Positions 23,504-31,494 of a DNA stretch of 34,809 nucleotides are shown piece by piece. The position numbers and the translations under genes are program-made. The first letter of the stretch is position 1. Each line of letters opens with the position of its first letter. Source of the DNA: Sulfurimonas sp. (GTDB lineage Bacteria; Campylobacterota; Campylobacteria; Campylobacterales; Sulfurimonadaceae); contig JAGGWE010000068.1 of NCBI GenBank assembly GCA_021157665.1, positions 1-34,809 on the forward strand, in the 5' to 3' direction. A model generated the notes under the pieces. That model was not told the origin of the DNA and ran no database searches. It worked only from the letters and a program-made list of their open reading frames with translations.

Positions 23504-25069
23504 ATGCAAGAAAATGCACAAGAAAACTCTTCAACAGAAGAAAAAACAATCACATTTGATGACTTAGGTTTAAAAAACGACATGCTTAGAAGCGTAAAAT
23601 TCGCTGGTTTTGTAACTCCAAGTCCTATTCAAGAAAAAGCTATTCCATTTATTTTAGATGGTCGTGACATTGTTGGTCAAGCACATACTGGTACAGGAAA
23701 AACAGCTGCTTTTGCTCTTCCAGCACTAAACAACATGAAAATGAATGGCTCTGTTGAGATGTTAGTTATAACACCAACAAGAGAACTAGCTACTCAAGTT
23801 TCTGATGAAATCTTCAAATACGGTAGAAATATAGGTGCTAAAACAGTAACCGTTTATGGTGGTAGTTCGTACAGCCGTCAACTTGATTTAATCAATCGTG
23901 GTGCATCTGTAGTAGTTGCAACTCCTGGTCGTTTACTAGACATTTTAAAAAGAGGAATGTTAAAAAACTTTGCTCCGAGTATAGTTGTTCTTGATGAAGC
24001 TGATGAGATGCTAGATATGGGATTTTTAGATGATATTAATGAGATATTTTCATTTTTACCAACTAAGCGTCAAACACTACTTTTCTCAGCTACAATGCCT
24101 CAACCTATCAAAACTCTAGCTTCTAGAATTTTAGAAAACCCAGAGTTTATCTCTATCACTAAGGGTGAAACAACTAACTCTGATATTGAGCAACTTTACT
24201 ATGTTATCGAAGAATCTGAAAGAGATGATGCAATTATTCGTCTTATGGATTCAGAAGAGACTAAAAAATGTGTTGTTTTTTGTAGAACAAAATCTGAAGT
24301 AGATAGACTTTCAAATGTTCTTTCTAACGCTGGTTATTTAGCAAATGGTCTTCATGGAGACATGGAGCAAAGACAAAGAGAAACTGTTATTAAAGGGTTT
24401 AAAGCTAACTCTGTAAAAGTTCTTGTTGCAACTGATGTTGCTGCTCGTGGTATCCATGTAAATAATATCTCACATGTATTTAACTACCATATCCCATTTG
24501 ACCCAGAATCTTATGTTCACCGTATTGGTAGAACTGGTCGTGCTGGAACCAAGGGTAAGGCTATTACACTTTTAACTCCATTAGAGTTTAAAGAGCTTCA
24601 ACGCATTAAAAATAAAGTTGGAACTTCAATGGGTCATGCTTTCATCCCAAGTAAAAATGATTTAAGAAGTTCAACTATTGATTCACTTGTTAAAAAAGTT
24701 GAAGAGCATAAAATCTACGATGAAGCACACAAAGTTTTAGATAAACTTCGTGAAGATATAGATGAGGAGCAAATGGCTTACAAACTTATCTCTATGCTAC
24801 TAGATCAACAAGATATTAAAGGACCAAATACTATTGGTATCCCTGCTGATAGACTTGACGCTGTTCTTGCTCGTGCTGCACAGCGTGGTGGTGGAAATAG
24901 TAGAGGTAGAGGAAGAAGTAGAAGTGGTGGAAGTAGTAATTACAAAGGGAACCGTGATAAAAACCGTTCAGGTGGAGGCGGTACTTACCGTGGAAACCGT
25001 GAAGGTGGAAGTAGAGACGGTGGCGGTTACCGTGGAAATCGTTCTAACTCAAACAGACATAGAGACTAA
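23504..25069 (+). CDS. DEAD-box RNA helicase with RGG-rich tail
   Basis: This ATP-dependent RNA helicase has about 521 residues. All core motifs are visible: Q motif PSPIQEKAIP, I AHTGTGKT, Ia PTRELA, Ib TPGR, II DEAD, III SAT, V VATDVAARG and VI HRIGRTGRAG. The C-terminal 70 residues are an Arg/Gly/Ser-rich RNA-binding tail (RGGGNSRGRGRSRSGG). It likely acts in cold adaptation, ribosome assembly or RNA decay, as RhpA does in Helicobacter. Two ATGs are adjacent; 23504 has the better spacing from AAAGGA (23493-23498), though 23501 is possible. Confidence 0.92.
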   Translation: MQENAQENSSTEEKTITFDDLGLKNDMLRSVKFAGFVTPSPIQEKAIPFILDGRDIVGQAHTGTGKTAAFALPALNNMKMNGSVEMLVITPTRELATQVSDEIFKYGRNIGAKTVTVYGGSSYSRQLDLINRGASVVVATPGRLLDILKRGMLKNFAPSIVVLDEADEMLDMGFLDDINEIFSFLPTKRQTLLFSATMPQPIKTLASRILENPEFISITKGETTNSDIEQLYYVIEESERDDAIIRLMDSEETKKCVVFCRTKSEVDRLSNVLSNAGYLANGLHGDMEQRQRETVIKGFKANSVKVLVATDVAARGIHVNNISHVFNYHIPFDPESYVHRIGRTGRAGTKGKAITLLTPLEFKELQRIKNKVGTSMGHAFIPSKNDLRSSTIDSLVKKVEEHKIYDEAHKVLDKLREDIDEEQMAYKLISMLLDQQDIKGPNTIGIPADRLDAVLARAAQRGGGNSRGRGRSRSGGSSNYKGNRDKNRSGGGGTYRGNREGGSRDGGGYRGNRSNSNRHRD

Positions 25070-25084
25070 TCTTCAAATAACTTA

Positions 25085-25111
25085 TTGGCATGTGGAATTC
25101 TCATATGCCAA
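25085..25111. terminator. Hairpin made by an inverted pair of TTGGCAT words after the helicase gene
   Basis: An exact TTGGCATGTGG (25085-25095) is followed after a short gap by the inverted CATATGCCAA. The 27-nt segment folds into about ten base pairs including two G-U wobbles. It starts 15 nt after the helicase stop. The U-rich stretch after it is weak, so terminator function is an inference. Confidence 0.55.
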
Positions 25112-25137
25112 CTTCTTTAAACTTCAAAAAAATTCGA

Positions 25138-25143
25138 TATAAT
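25138..25143 (+). promoter_or_regulatory. Probable -10 box for the HIT gene
   Basis: TATAAT in TCGATATAATTG lies 19 bp before the HIT ATG, with a purine-rich AAGAGA between. Confidence 0.55.
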
Positions 25144-25162
25144 TGTCAAAAAAGAGATACTT

Positions 25163-25534
25163 ATGATAATTTATGAAGATAATGAAATATACATTGAAAA
25201 AGAGCAAAGCGAAATACCTTGGTTAAAAATATTTACGAAAGAACCATATAAAGAGTTGGGTGATGTTCCAAAGAAGTTACGCACAAAACTTTGGGAAGTA
25301 TATGATTTAATAGAATATGAGATGAAAGATTACTATAATCCAAAAAAAATAAATATGGCATCATTCGCAAATATGCTTCCAAGAGTTCATATTCATGTAA
25401 TGGCAAGATTTGAAAATGATAATTATTTTCCAGAGCCTATGTGGGGTAAAAAAATGAGAGATAGTGATTTAACTCTTCCTAATGAGAAAGAGTTTCATAA
25501 AAATATTAAAAAAGCTTTAAAAGAATTATTTTAA
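25163..25534 (+). CDS. HIT-family nucleotide hydrolase-like protein
   Basis: This 123-residue histidine-triad superfamily protein has a motif reading RVHIHVMARF. Compared with the usual HxHxHxx triad, the first His appears as Arg while the catalytic middle His and the last His are kept. The N-terminal half forms the expected strand-helix pattern (LGDVPKKLRTKLWEVYDLIEYEM). HIT proteins hydrolyse or transfer nucleotide phosphoramidates or dinucleotides; the substrate here is unknown. Its end overlaps the convergent fabH by 9 bp. Confidence 0.8.
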   Translation: MIIYEDNEIYIEKEQSEIPWLKIFTKEPYKELGDVPKKLRTKLWEVYDLIEYEMKDYYNPKKINMASFANMLPRVHIHVMARFENDNYFPEPMWGKKMRDSDLTLPNEKEFHKNIKKALKELF

Positions 25535-26524
25535 TGGTGAAAAAGGTACTAAAGCACTTCCCCAAGTTAACCCACCACCAAAAGCATCAAGAAGAATAAG
25601 TTCACCTTTTTTAAGGATCCCTTTTTCATAAATATCATTAATAGCCATTGGAATTGAAGCACCTGAAGTGTTACCATATTTTTCAACAGTAATAACAACT
25701 TGCTTCTGTGTTAATTTTAGAGCATCACCAACAGCTTTAATTATTCGATAATTTGCTTGATGAGGAACAAAATGATTTATATCAGTACCATTAAGATTAT
25801 TGTCTGCTAAAATCTCTACAACATCTTTAGTTAAAGTACGAACAGCCACTTTAAAAGTTTCATTACCTTTCATCTGCATAAAACAACTTTTAGCCTCTTG
25901 CTCTAATGAATCATGAGGAGAACCTGTACCACCATTTGGTGTCATAAGTAAATCCGCATAACTTCCATCAGCACCAGTATGAACATCGATAATAGCTTCA
26001 TCTTTGTTATCTGTTGCCGAAATAACAGCAGCACCAGCACCATCACCAAACAAAATACAAGTTCCTCTATCACTATAATCAGTAATAGCAGATAGTTTTT
26101 CAGAACCAATAATCAAAATATTTTTTTTCATACCTGATTCAATAAATGCTTTTGCGATTGAAAGAATATATACAAAACCTGTACAAGCAGCAGAAATATC
26201 AAATGCAGTTACATTACCAAGTCCAAGTTTTGTTGAGATAATAGTCGCAGTAGATGGCATACAAAAATAATCAGGTGAGATAGTTGCACAAATAAGCATA
26301 TCAATCTCTGAAGAATCAATTCCACTACGCTCTATAGCAAGTTTTGCAGCTTCAACACCCATATCACTGGTAGTTTCATTTTCACCTGCAATATGACGCT
26401 CTTTAATACCTGTTCTTTTAGTAATCCACTCATCAGAAGTATCTACCATAGTCGCCAATTCTTCATTTGTTAATATTTTACTTGGAACATAAGCACCAAT
26501 CGAACGAAACGCTGCATAAGCCAT
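25526..26524 (-). CDS. fabH: 3-oxoacyl-ACP synthase III
   Basis: FabH condenses acetyl-CoA or a related acyl-CoA with malonyl-ACP to start fatty-acid synthesis. The thiolase-fold protein (332 residues) has catalytic Cys114 (SAACTGFVYI), His in VPHQANYRII and Asn in EKYGNTSGASIP. It starts 1 bp after the plsX stop, and plsX-fabH is a classical lipid-synthesis pair. The GGGLTWGSALV end is typical. Confidence 0.96.
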   Translation of the reverse strand: MAYAAFRSIGAYVPSKILTNEELATMVDTSDEWITKRTGIKERHIAGENETTSDMGVEAAKLAIERSGIDSSEIDMLICATISPDYFCMPSTATIISTKLGLGNVTAFDISAACTGFVYILSIAKAFIESGMKKNILIIGSEKLSAITDYSDRGTCILFGDGAGAAVISATDNKDEAIIDVHTGADGSYADLLMTPNGGTGSPHDSLEQEAKSCFMQMKGNETFKVAVRTLTKDVVEILADNNLNGTDINHFVPHQANYRIIKAVGDALKLTQKQVVITVEKYGNTSGASIPMAINDIYEKGILKKGELILLDAFGGGLTWGSALVPFSPLK

Positions 26525-26525
26525 G

Positions 26526-27524
26526 TTAAGCTTCCTTTTGTTTAAGTATCTCTAATCTTGTTACAATATGCTCATTTACACCAGTATCTACATAAGATAT
26601 AGCTTGATAAATTGCATTTTCAATTGCTTTAGCATTACTCTTACCGTGACTAACGATTGCACAACCTTTTATACCAATAAGTGGAGCTCCACCAATCTCT
26701 GCATAATCAATTTGCTTTTTGAGAAGTTTAAAAACTTTTCTCATTAAGAGCGCACCGGTAATTGCTATAGGCGATTTACGGATGTAGTCTTTAATAAGGC
26801 CACTGATAGTAGAAGCAACTCCTTCACTAGCTTTAAGGACAAGGTTTCCAATAAATCCATCACAAGTAATTACATCACAGCTTCCATTAAAAATATCACT
26901 ACCTTCAACATTTCCCTTGAAACCTTTGTAGCCTTTTAAAAGTTTAAAAGCCTCTTTTGTAACTTCATTACCTTTAGAATCTTCTTCCCCATTTGCCAAA
27001 ATACCTATACTTGGATTTTCAATCTTTAACAAATCTTCTGCATAACATCCACCCATAACTGCAAACTGAGCTATATGTTCAGCTTTAGAATCAACATTTG
27101 CACCAGCATCAAGTAAAATCGAACGACGACCAGTTTTTGTAGGCATAAGAGTTGCAAGTGCTGGACGAGACACACCCTTAAGGCGACCAAGTCTAAGAGT
27201 TGCAAGTGTCATAGTCGCTCCACTATGTCCAGCAGATACAACACCATCAGCTTCACCATTTCTTACAAGTTCAACAGCTTTATATATAGTGCTTTCTTTT
27301 CTTTTTACTGCATCAGTTGCAGCATCACTCATAGATATAACATCATCAGTTTCTATTATAGAAATCTTATCTCTATAACGCTTGGGTAACAGAGGTAAAA
27401 TTTCTGATTTTTTTCCTACGAGAATAGGTATAAATTGTTTTTTCTTTAGTGCTTGGATACAACCTTTAACAATTGGCTCAGGACCAAAGTCCCCGCCCAT
27501 TGCATCAATGGCAATCTTAACCAT
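26526..27524 (-). CDS. plsX: Phosphate acyltransferase PlsX
   Basis: PlsX makes acyl-phosphate from acyl-ACP for glycerolipid synthesis. The 332-residue protein begins with the signature KIAIDAMGGDFGPEPIVKG and contains VSAGHSGATM, SRPALATLMPT and CDGFIGNLVLK. It starts 3 bp after rpmF, with GGTGAG inside the rpmF 3' end as a possible ribosome site, and leads into fabH. Confidence 0.96.
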   Translation of the reverse strand: MVKIAIDAMGGDFGPEPIVKGCIQALKKKQFIPILVGKKSEILPLLPKRYRDKISIIETDDVISMSDAATDAVKRKESTIYKAVELVRNGEADGVVSAGHSGATMTLATLRLGRLKGVSRPALATLMPTKTGRRSILLDAGANVDSKAEHIAQFAVMGGCYAEDLLKIENPSIGILANGEEDSKGNEVTKEAFKLLKGYKGFKGNVEGSDIFNGSCDVITCDGFIGNLVLKASEGVASTISGLIKDYIRKSPIAITGALLMRKVFKLLKKQIDYAEIGGAPLIGIKGCAIVSHGKSNAKAIENAIYQAISYVDTGVNEHIVTRLEILKQKEA

Positions 27525-27527
27525 TGA

Positions 27528-27677
27528 CTATTTATACTCACCAGTAGTTGGGTTGATGTGGTGTGGTAATCTATAAGTTCCATCTGCATCTTTAACTGGT
27601 TTAGCTAAAGTTATTTTGTAGTGAGTTCTTCTTTTTGCTGAACGCGAATGAGATACTCGTCTCTTAGGTACTGCCAT
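27528..27677 (-). CDS. rpmF: 50S ribosomal protein L32
   Basis: This 49-residue basic protein reads MAVPKRRVSHSRSAKRRTHY at its start and ends HHINPTTGEYK, the L32 pattern. It lacks the four zinc-binding Cys, so it is the C-minus form. AAGGA precedes the ATG. It sits between yceD and plsX, the standard order yceD-rpmF-plsX-fabH. Confidence 0.95.
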   Translation of the reverse strand: MAVPKRRVSHSRSAKRRTHYKITLAKPVKDADGTYRLPHHINPTTGEYK

Positions 27678-27693
27678 AATCTATTTCCTTTAT

Positions 27694-28050
27694 TTAATTT
27701 TGTTTACAATTTTCGCAACTATGATAGTCGCTTTTGATAAGTTCAATCTCAGAGTTTAAAAGCTCTTCAATCTCTACCATATCATTAAAAGATTCAACAA
27801 CATCTAATTCAATGCTGTTATCATCTTTAAAAACACCATCACAAATGAAGAATTCAACATCTTCATCCACTGACAATTTAAATTCTTCACCACAAGTATC
27901 ACATGGTTTAGTTAAAAAACCACTAATATTTGCTTTAAGTAAAATTAATTTACCGCCATGATACTCTAAATAACCTTTAAAAGTTATTTCATTAGATTTT
28001 ATTTCAAAATCTAATGGTGTTTTAGTAATTTTTCGAAGAGTGATTTTCAA
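27694..28050 (-). CDS. yceD: YceD/DUF177 family protein
   Basis: This 118-residue protein of the DUF177 family is linked in other bacteria to 23S rRNA accumulation. The family mark is CDTCGEEF in mid-protein, followed by an acidic VDEDVEFFI stretch. A second Cys pair near the end (SCENC) could complete a metal site. It lies 16 bp before rpmF, its usual partner, and 9 bp after ndk. Confidence 0.85.
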   Translation of the reverse strand: MKITLRKITKTPLDFEIKSNEITFKGYLEYHGGKLILLKANISGFLTKPCDTCGEEFKLSVDEDVEFFICDGVFKDDNSIELDVVESFNDMVEIEELLNSEIELIKSDYHSCENCKQN

Positions 28051-28059
28051 AAGTTAAAC

Positions 28060-28473
28060 TTAAGAAATTTCTCTTTCTGAAAAGAAAAATGCAATCTCGA
28101 TAGCTGCATTTTCAACAGAATCACTTCCATGAACTGCATTTGCATCTATATTTTCAGCGAAATCTGCACGGATAGTACCAGCTTCAGCTTCTTTAGGATT
28201 AGTAGCACCCATTAAATCACGGTTAATTTGCATTGCATTTTCACCCTCTAAAACTGAAACTACAACTGGTCCACTAATCATGAAATCAACTAAGTCACCA
28301 AAGAAAGGTCTCTCAGCGTGAACAGCATAAAATGCTTCAGCATCCATACGAGAAAGTTGAATCTTTCTAGTAGCAGCTATTTTAAGACCATTACTTTCAA
28401 ATCTGTCTAAAATTTTTCCGATAACACCTTTAGCAACTGCATCTGGCTTAATTATTGATAGTGTTCTTTCCAT
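28060..28473 (-). CDS. ndk: Nucleoside-diphosphate kinase
   Basis: Ndk transfers the gamma-phosphate between nucleoside triphosphates and diphosphates through a phospho-histidine. The sequence shows TLSIIKPDAVAKG at the start and the active site NAVHGSDS near residue 118. The start is set at ATG 28473, with GGAG 5 nt upstream; the TTG just before it is less likely. At 137 residues the length is normal. It heads ndk-yceD-rpmF-plsX-fabH. A TATAAT -10 lies at 28513-28508 on the minus strand. Confidence 0.95.
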   Translation of the reverse strand: MERTLSIIKPDAVAKGVIGKILDRFESNGLKIAATRKIQLSRMDAEAFYAVHAERPFFGDLVDFMISGPVVVSVLEGENAMQINRDLMGATNPKEAEAGTIRADFAENIDANAVHGSDSVENAAIEIAFFFSEREIS

Positions 28474-28507
28474 CAAATCTCCTGTAAAAATATAAAATTA
28501 GGATGGA

Positions 28508-28513
28508 ATTATA
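28508..28513 (-). promoter_or_regulatory. Probable -10 box for the ndk operon
   Basis: On the minus strand TATAAT in GGGTATAATTCC lies 34 nt before the ndk ATG, preceded by a T-rich tract. Confidence 0.6.
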
Positions 28514-28590
28514 CCCAAAAAAAGATTGATTTATGTTTAAAGTGAAAAAAAGATTGAGTCTACTACAAAAACTGTAGATTTTATAGAGGT

Positions 28591-28619
28591 AAAAAGATGA
28601 AGCACTTAAAAGTGCCTCA
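28591..28619 (-). terminator. Rho-independent terminator after the ferredoxin gene
   Basis: Read on the minus strand, a 10-bp stem with one G-U wobble and a 2-nt loop (arms 28619-28610 and 28607-28598) is followed by TCTTTTTA. It lies 13 nt after the ferredoxin stop. Confidence 0.75.
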
Positions 28620-28631
28620 TAAATAAAAAGA

Positions 28632-28916
28632 CTATTCTACAACAGCTTCTTTATTTGATCTTTGATCATCTGTGATATCTTCACGATGCTCTGGGCTATC
28701 ACCGATAGCACTCCAAGTGATACAACCCTCAGTTGGACATGCAGTTGCACAAGCTGGTTCGTCATGATGACCAACACACTCTACACATTTATCAGCGTAA
28801 ACATAATAAATATCCTCATCTGATGGATTATCATCCTCATCTACAATTGCTTCTACTGGACATTCATCGATACAAGCACCACAGTTGATACAAGTGTCAT
28901 TAATAATTACTGCCAT
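28632..28916 (-). CDS. 2[4Fe-4S] ferredoxin, Allochromatium type
   Basis: This 94-residue electron carrier has Cys9, Cys12, Cys15 and Cys19 (CINCGACIDECP) for one cluster pattern, and Cys44, Cys47, Cys56 and Cys60 with a CxxC-x8-CxxxC spacing for the other. The 8-residue insert and the acidic C-terminal extension mark the Allochromatium vinosum-type ferredoxins, which have very low reduction potentials. In Campylobacterota such ferredoxins serve pyruvate and 2-oxoglutarate oxidoreductases. It has its own promoter (TATAGT at 28950-28945) and terminator. Confidence 0.92.
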   Translation of the reverse strand: MAVIINDTCINCGACIDECPVEAIVDEDDNPSDEDIYYVYADKCVECVGHHDEPACATACPTEGCITWSAIGDSPEHREDITDDQRSNKEAVVE

Positions 28917-29010
28917 ATTTTCTCCTTAAATATTTTGTAAACAAACTATACAGTTAAGATTTTTAAATGTAGCTAAAATGAACTCTATTAGAACGAAATT
29001 TACTTAAAAG

Positions 29011-30168
29011 TTACAAATCTAAATAGTTTTTAATCTCATCTACCCTATTTGTTTTTTCCCAAGTAAAACCATCTTCTTCTCTTCCAAAATGTCCATAAGA
29101 AGCAGTTTTTCTATAAATAGGACGGAGTAAATCTAAAGAATCTATAATCCCTTTAGGAGATAAATCAAAAAGTTCTTTAACACACGATTCAATTTTTTCT
29201 TCATCTACCTTGCCTGTACCATGAGTATCTACCATTATTGATACAGGTTGAACAACACCAATTGCATAAGCAATTTGAATTGTTGCTCTATCACATGCTC
29301 CAGCTGCTACAAGATTTTTAGCCACATGCCGAGCGGCATAAGCTGCACTTCTATCTACTTTAGTAGGGTCTTTTCCTGAAAATGCCCCTCCACCATGTGG
29401 ACAACTTCCACCGTAAGTATCAACTATAATTTTTCTACCAGTTAAACCAGCATCACCTTGTGGTCCACCTATTACAAATTTTCCAGTTGGATTAATATGT
29501 ATAGTAGTATCATCATTCATCATCTCTGATGGAATTACTTCATTTATAACTGCTTCTATCATATCTTTACGAATTTGAGATTGAGAAACATCTGGAGAAT
29601 GTTGAGTTGAGATTACAACTGTATCAACTGAAACTGGTTTATCACCTATATATTTAACACTTATTTGTGCTTTTCCATCAGGGCGAAGATAAGGAACTAT
29701 CCCCTCTTTTCTAACCTCAGCTAATTTTTGAGTTAAACGATGTGCTAAATGGATTGGCATAGGCATTAAAACATCAGTTTCATTACAGGCATAACCAAAC
29801 ATCATACCTTGGTCACCTGCTCCTATCTCACCATCTTCTTTATCAACACCTTGATTAATATCAGGAGATTGCTCTCCTATCCCATTTAAAACTGCTGCTG
29901 CACGATAATCAAAACCATAATTAGCATCTGTGTAACCAATCTCTTGAATAACCTTTCTAGCTATCTCTTGCATTGGGGCATAAGCCATTGTCTTAAGTTC
30001 ACCTGCGATTACACAAAAACCATTAGATACCATTGTTTCACATGCCACTCGGGCATTAGCATCTCTCTCAATTATATAATCCAAAATTGCATCACTGATT
30101 TGATCAGCCATCTTATCAGGATGCCCTTCTGTTACAGACTCTGAAGTAAATATGTACTCTTTTGTCAT
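29011..30168 (-). CDS. metK: S-adenosylmethionine synthetase
   Basis: MetK makes S-adenosylmethionine from methionine and ATP. The 385-residue protein shows FTSESVTEGHPDKMADQISD, the GAGDQGMMFGYA hexapeptide region, NPTGKFVIGGP and GGGAFSGKDPTKVDRSAAY. AAGGAG precedes the ATG. A near-exact TTGGCATGTGG copy (29322-29332) encodes RHVAKN directly after the conserved DRSAAYAAR segment. Confidence 0.97.
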   Translation of the reverse strand: MTKEYIFTSESVTEGHPDKMADQISDAILDYIIERDANARVACETMVSNGFCVIAGELKTMAYAPMQEIARKVIQEIGYTDANYGFDYRAAAVLNGIGEQSPDINQGVDKEDGEIGAGDQGMMFGYACNETDVLMPMPIHLAHRLTQKLAEVRKEGIVPYLRPDGKAQISVKYIGDKPVSVDTVVISTQHSPDVSQSQIRKDMIEAVINEVIPSEMMNDDTTIHINPTGKFVIGGPQGDAGLTGRKIIVDTYGGSCPHGGGAFSGKDPTKVDRSAAYAARHVAKNLVAAGACDRATIQIAYAIGVVQPVSIMVDTHGTGKVDEEKIESCVKELFDLSPKGIIDSLDLLRPIYRKTASYGHFGREEDGFTWEKTNRVDEIKNYLDL

Positions 30169-30187
30169 CGATTCTCCTTATGATGAA

Positions 30188-30193
30188 ATTATA
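30188..30193 (-). promoter_or_regulatory. Probable -10 box for metK
   Basis: On the minus strand TATAAT in GCTATAATTTC lies 19 nt before the metK ATG and is followed by AAGGAG. Confidence 0.65.
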
Positions 30194-30210
30194 GCAAGAG
30201 TAAATTAAAT

Positions 30211-30870
30211 CTACTTCTTAGAATTTAATCTTGATTGATATTCCTCTCCATGAAGACACACTGGACATTTTTTCAAAGCTTTTTTACCATAATGAACATG
30301 CCCACAAACTTCACAAATCCAAGCTTCTTCTTCATTTTCACTTTTATGTTCAGCTTCAGCTTCTAATCTTTGTAAAAGCATTTTAAACATATTTTCATGT
30401 TCTACTTCTATTTTTCCTATACCTGTAAAAAGTCTAGCTGCCTCTTTATTTCCTTCATCTTTAGCAATTTGTGCAAAATCTGGATACATAGTTAAGTTCT
30501 CATAACTCTCGCCATCTATTGCCATTTGAAGATTTTGTGCTGTAGTTCCCCAGCTTTCTTCTGAGTTATTTACCATTCTATTAGATAGTGCTAACTCTAG
30601 TTTTGCATGAGTTTTTTCATTATTTGCTGCTCTTTGAAAGTGTTCTGCTATATCTCTATAACCCTCTTTTTGAGCTACTTTTGCAAAGTATTCATATTTG
30701 TTTCTCGCTTGAGATTCACCCGCGAATGATTTAAGTAGATTTACAATTGTTAAATTTTCAGTAATCATTTCCATCGCCTCACCACAACAATAAAGTTCTC
30801 CGCCACCAACATTTTGTACTTCTATTTCATTACCACATTTATTACACTTATATATTTCATATTGTCTCAT
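30211..30870 (-). CDS. Desulforubrerythrin (desulforedoxin-rubrerythrin fusion)
   Basis: This peroxide-reducing non-haem iron protein has three metal sites. The N-terminal desulforedoxin-like Fe site has Cys9, Cys12, Cys28 and Cys29 (YKCNKC, LYCCGE). A ferritin-like di-iron four-helix bundle (about 40-170) carries ExxH pairs such as NNEKTH and VEHE. A C-terminal rubredoxin-like site has CEVC and CPVC. The layout equals Campylobacter jejuni Cj0012c. It is divergent from perR, and its -10 (TACAAT, 30906-30901) lies next to a PerR-type operator, so peroxide control is likely. Confidence 0.92.
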   Translation of the reverse strand: MRQYEIYKCNKCGNEIEVQNVGGGELYCCGEAMEMITENLTIVNLLKSFAGESQARNKYEYFAKVAQKEGYRDIAEHFQRAANNEKTHAKLELALSNRMVNNSEESWGTTAQNLQMAIDGESYENLTMYPDFAQIAKDEGNKEAARLFTGIGKIEVEHENMFKMLLQRLEAEAEHKSENEEEAWICEVCGHVHYGKKALKKCPVCLHGEEYQSRLNSKK

Positions 30871-30919
30871 TTTAAACTCCTATGTTTTTTAACTAAACAA
30901 ATTGTACTCTCTTAAACTT

Positions 30920-30940
30920 AAAGGATAATTATTATCTTTT
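30920..30940. promoter_or_regulatory. PerR/Fur-type operator 1, at the rubrerythrin promoter
   Basis: It contains the perfect palindrome GATAATTATTATC (30924-30936), extended by AAAG and TTTT. The 21-bp site covers the -35 position of the rubrerythrin promoter. It matches operator 3 at 18 of 21 positions. Confidence 0.65.
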
Positions 30941-30965
30941 AATAAATTATAGTATCTTTAAATAT

Positions 30966-30986
30966 AAATAATAATTTTTATCCTTT
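30966..30986. promoter_or_regulatory. PerR/Fur-type operator 2, at the perR promoter
   Basis: Read on the minus strand it begins AAAGGATAA like operator 1 and matches it at 17 of 21 positions. It covers the -35 position of the perR promoter, which suggests autoregulation. Confidence 0.5.
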
Positions 30987-31000
30987 ATTAAAAATTAGTG

Positions 31001-31006
31001 TATAAT
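31001..31006 (+). promoter_or_regulatory. -10 box of a leaderless perR transcript
   Basis: TATAAT in GTGTATAATTCC ends exactly 6 nt before the ATG at 31013. There is no Shine-Dalgarno before the ATG, so transcription probably begins on the start codon. Confidence 0.6.
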
Positions 31007-31012
31007 TCCATC

Positions 31013-31414
31013 ATGATTAATTATACAAATATTTTAAGACAACATAATTTAAAGGCTACTCCCCAAAGATTGGCTATTACAGACATACTACATGTGCAAG
31101 GTCACATAACTATTGAAAGCTTATATGAGGTGATGGTAAAAAAGTTTAGCTCAATCTCACTTGCTACTATATATAAGAACATTAACCTAATGTTAGAAAA
31201 TTCTTTTATCCAAGAAGTAAAAATTCCACATGCCAAATCAGTTTATGAAATTACTAAAGAATCTCATTCCCACTTGGCATGTGAAAAATGTGGAGAGATT
31301 CAAGATATTATTATTGATTTAGATAATATACTAAATGAAGTTGCAAAAACAAACACTTTTAAAGTAAATTCTAGCGATTTAGTTTTATCTGGAATATGTA
31401 AAAACTGCCAATAA
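31013..31414 (+). CDS. perR: Fur-family peroxide regulator, PerR type
   Basis: This 133-residue Fur-family repressor has a winged-helix domain (about 10-75, with the recognition helix near SLATIYKNINLM) and a dimerisation domain. Structural zinc ligands are Cys90, Cys93, Cys129 and Cys132. The regulatory metal ligands align with Bacillus PerR as His31, Glu79, His85, His87 and Asp98; Asp at the last position is the PerR mark where Fur has Glu, while Glu79 replaces the usual Asp85. The start is ATG 31013; a GTG 15 bp upstream lies within the -10 region. Two TTGGCATGTGG-type words (31226 exact, 31274 one mismatch) lie inside. Its neighbours are rubrerythrin and peroxiredoxin, which supports PerR over Fur. 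Confidence 0.82.
   Translation: MINYTNILRQHNLKATPQRLAITDILHVQGHITIESLYEVMVKKFSSISLATIYKNINLMLENSFIQEVKIPHAKSVYEITKESHSHLACEKCGEIQDIIIDLDNILNEVAKTNTFKVNSSDLVLSGICKNCQ
31226..31236 (-). repeat. TTGGCATGTGG word in perR
   Basis: An exact copy on the minus strand, encoding PHAK in PerR. An inverted one-mismatch partner lies at 31274-31284. Confidence 0.9.
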
Positions 31415-31418
31415 ATCT

Positions 31419-31439
31419 AAAAGATAAAATTTATCCTTA
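31419..31439. promoter_or_regulatory. PerR/Fur-type operator 3, between perR and peroxiredoxin
   Basis: On the minus strand the site reads TAAGGATAA, then ATT, then TTATCTTTT, matching operator 1 at 18 of 21 positions. It begins 5 nt after the perR stop and lies about 50 bp upstream of the putative peroxiredoxin -10 (TAAAAT, 31489-31494). Confidence 0.6.
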
Positions 31440-31488
31440 AATAAAAATATTACTTTATTCCATCTAAGGTTAGTTAATAATCTTTAGC

Positions 31489-31494
31489 TAAAAT
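31489..31494 (+). promoter_or_regulatory. Probable -10 box for the peroxiredoxin gene
   Basis: TAAAAT in GCTAAAATTTCG lies 38 nt before the ATG; ACAAGGAC precedes the start codon. Confidence 0.5.

Noticed and set aside
24834..25142. Frame over the RGG tail of the helicase in another phase
   Set aside because: It is a shadow of the Arg/Gly-rich coding sequence with a valine/glutamate repeat and no ribosome site.
30998..31012. GTG at 30998 as the perR start
   Set aside because: It overlaps the TATAAT box and adds five residues not seen in the family; ATG 31013 fits better.
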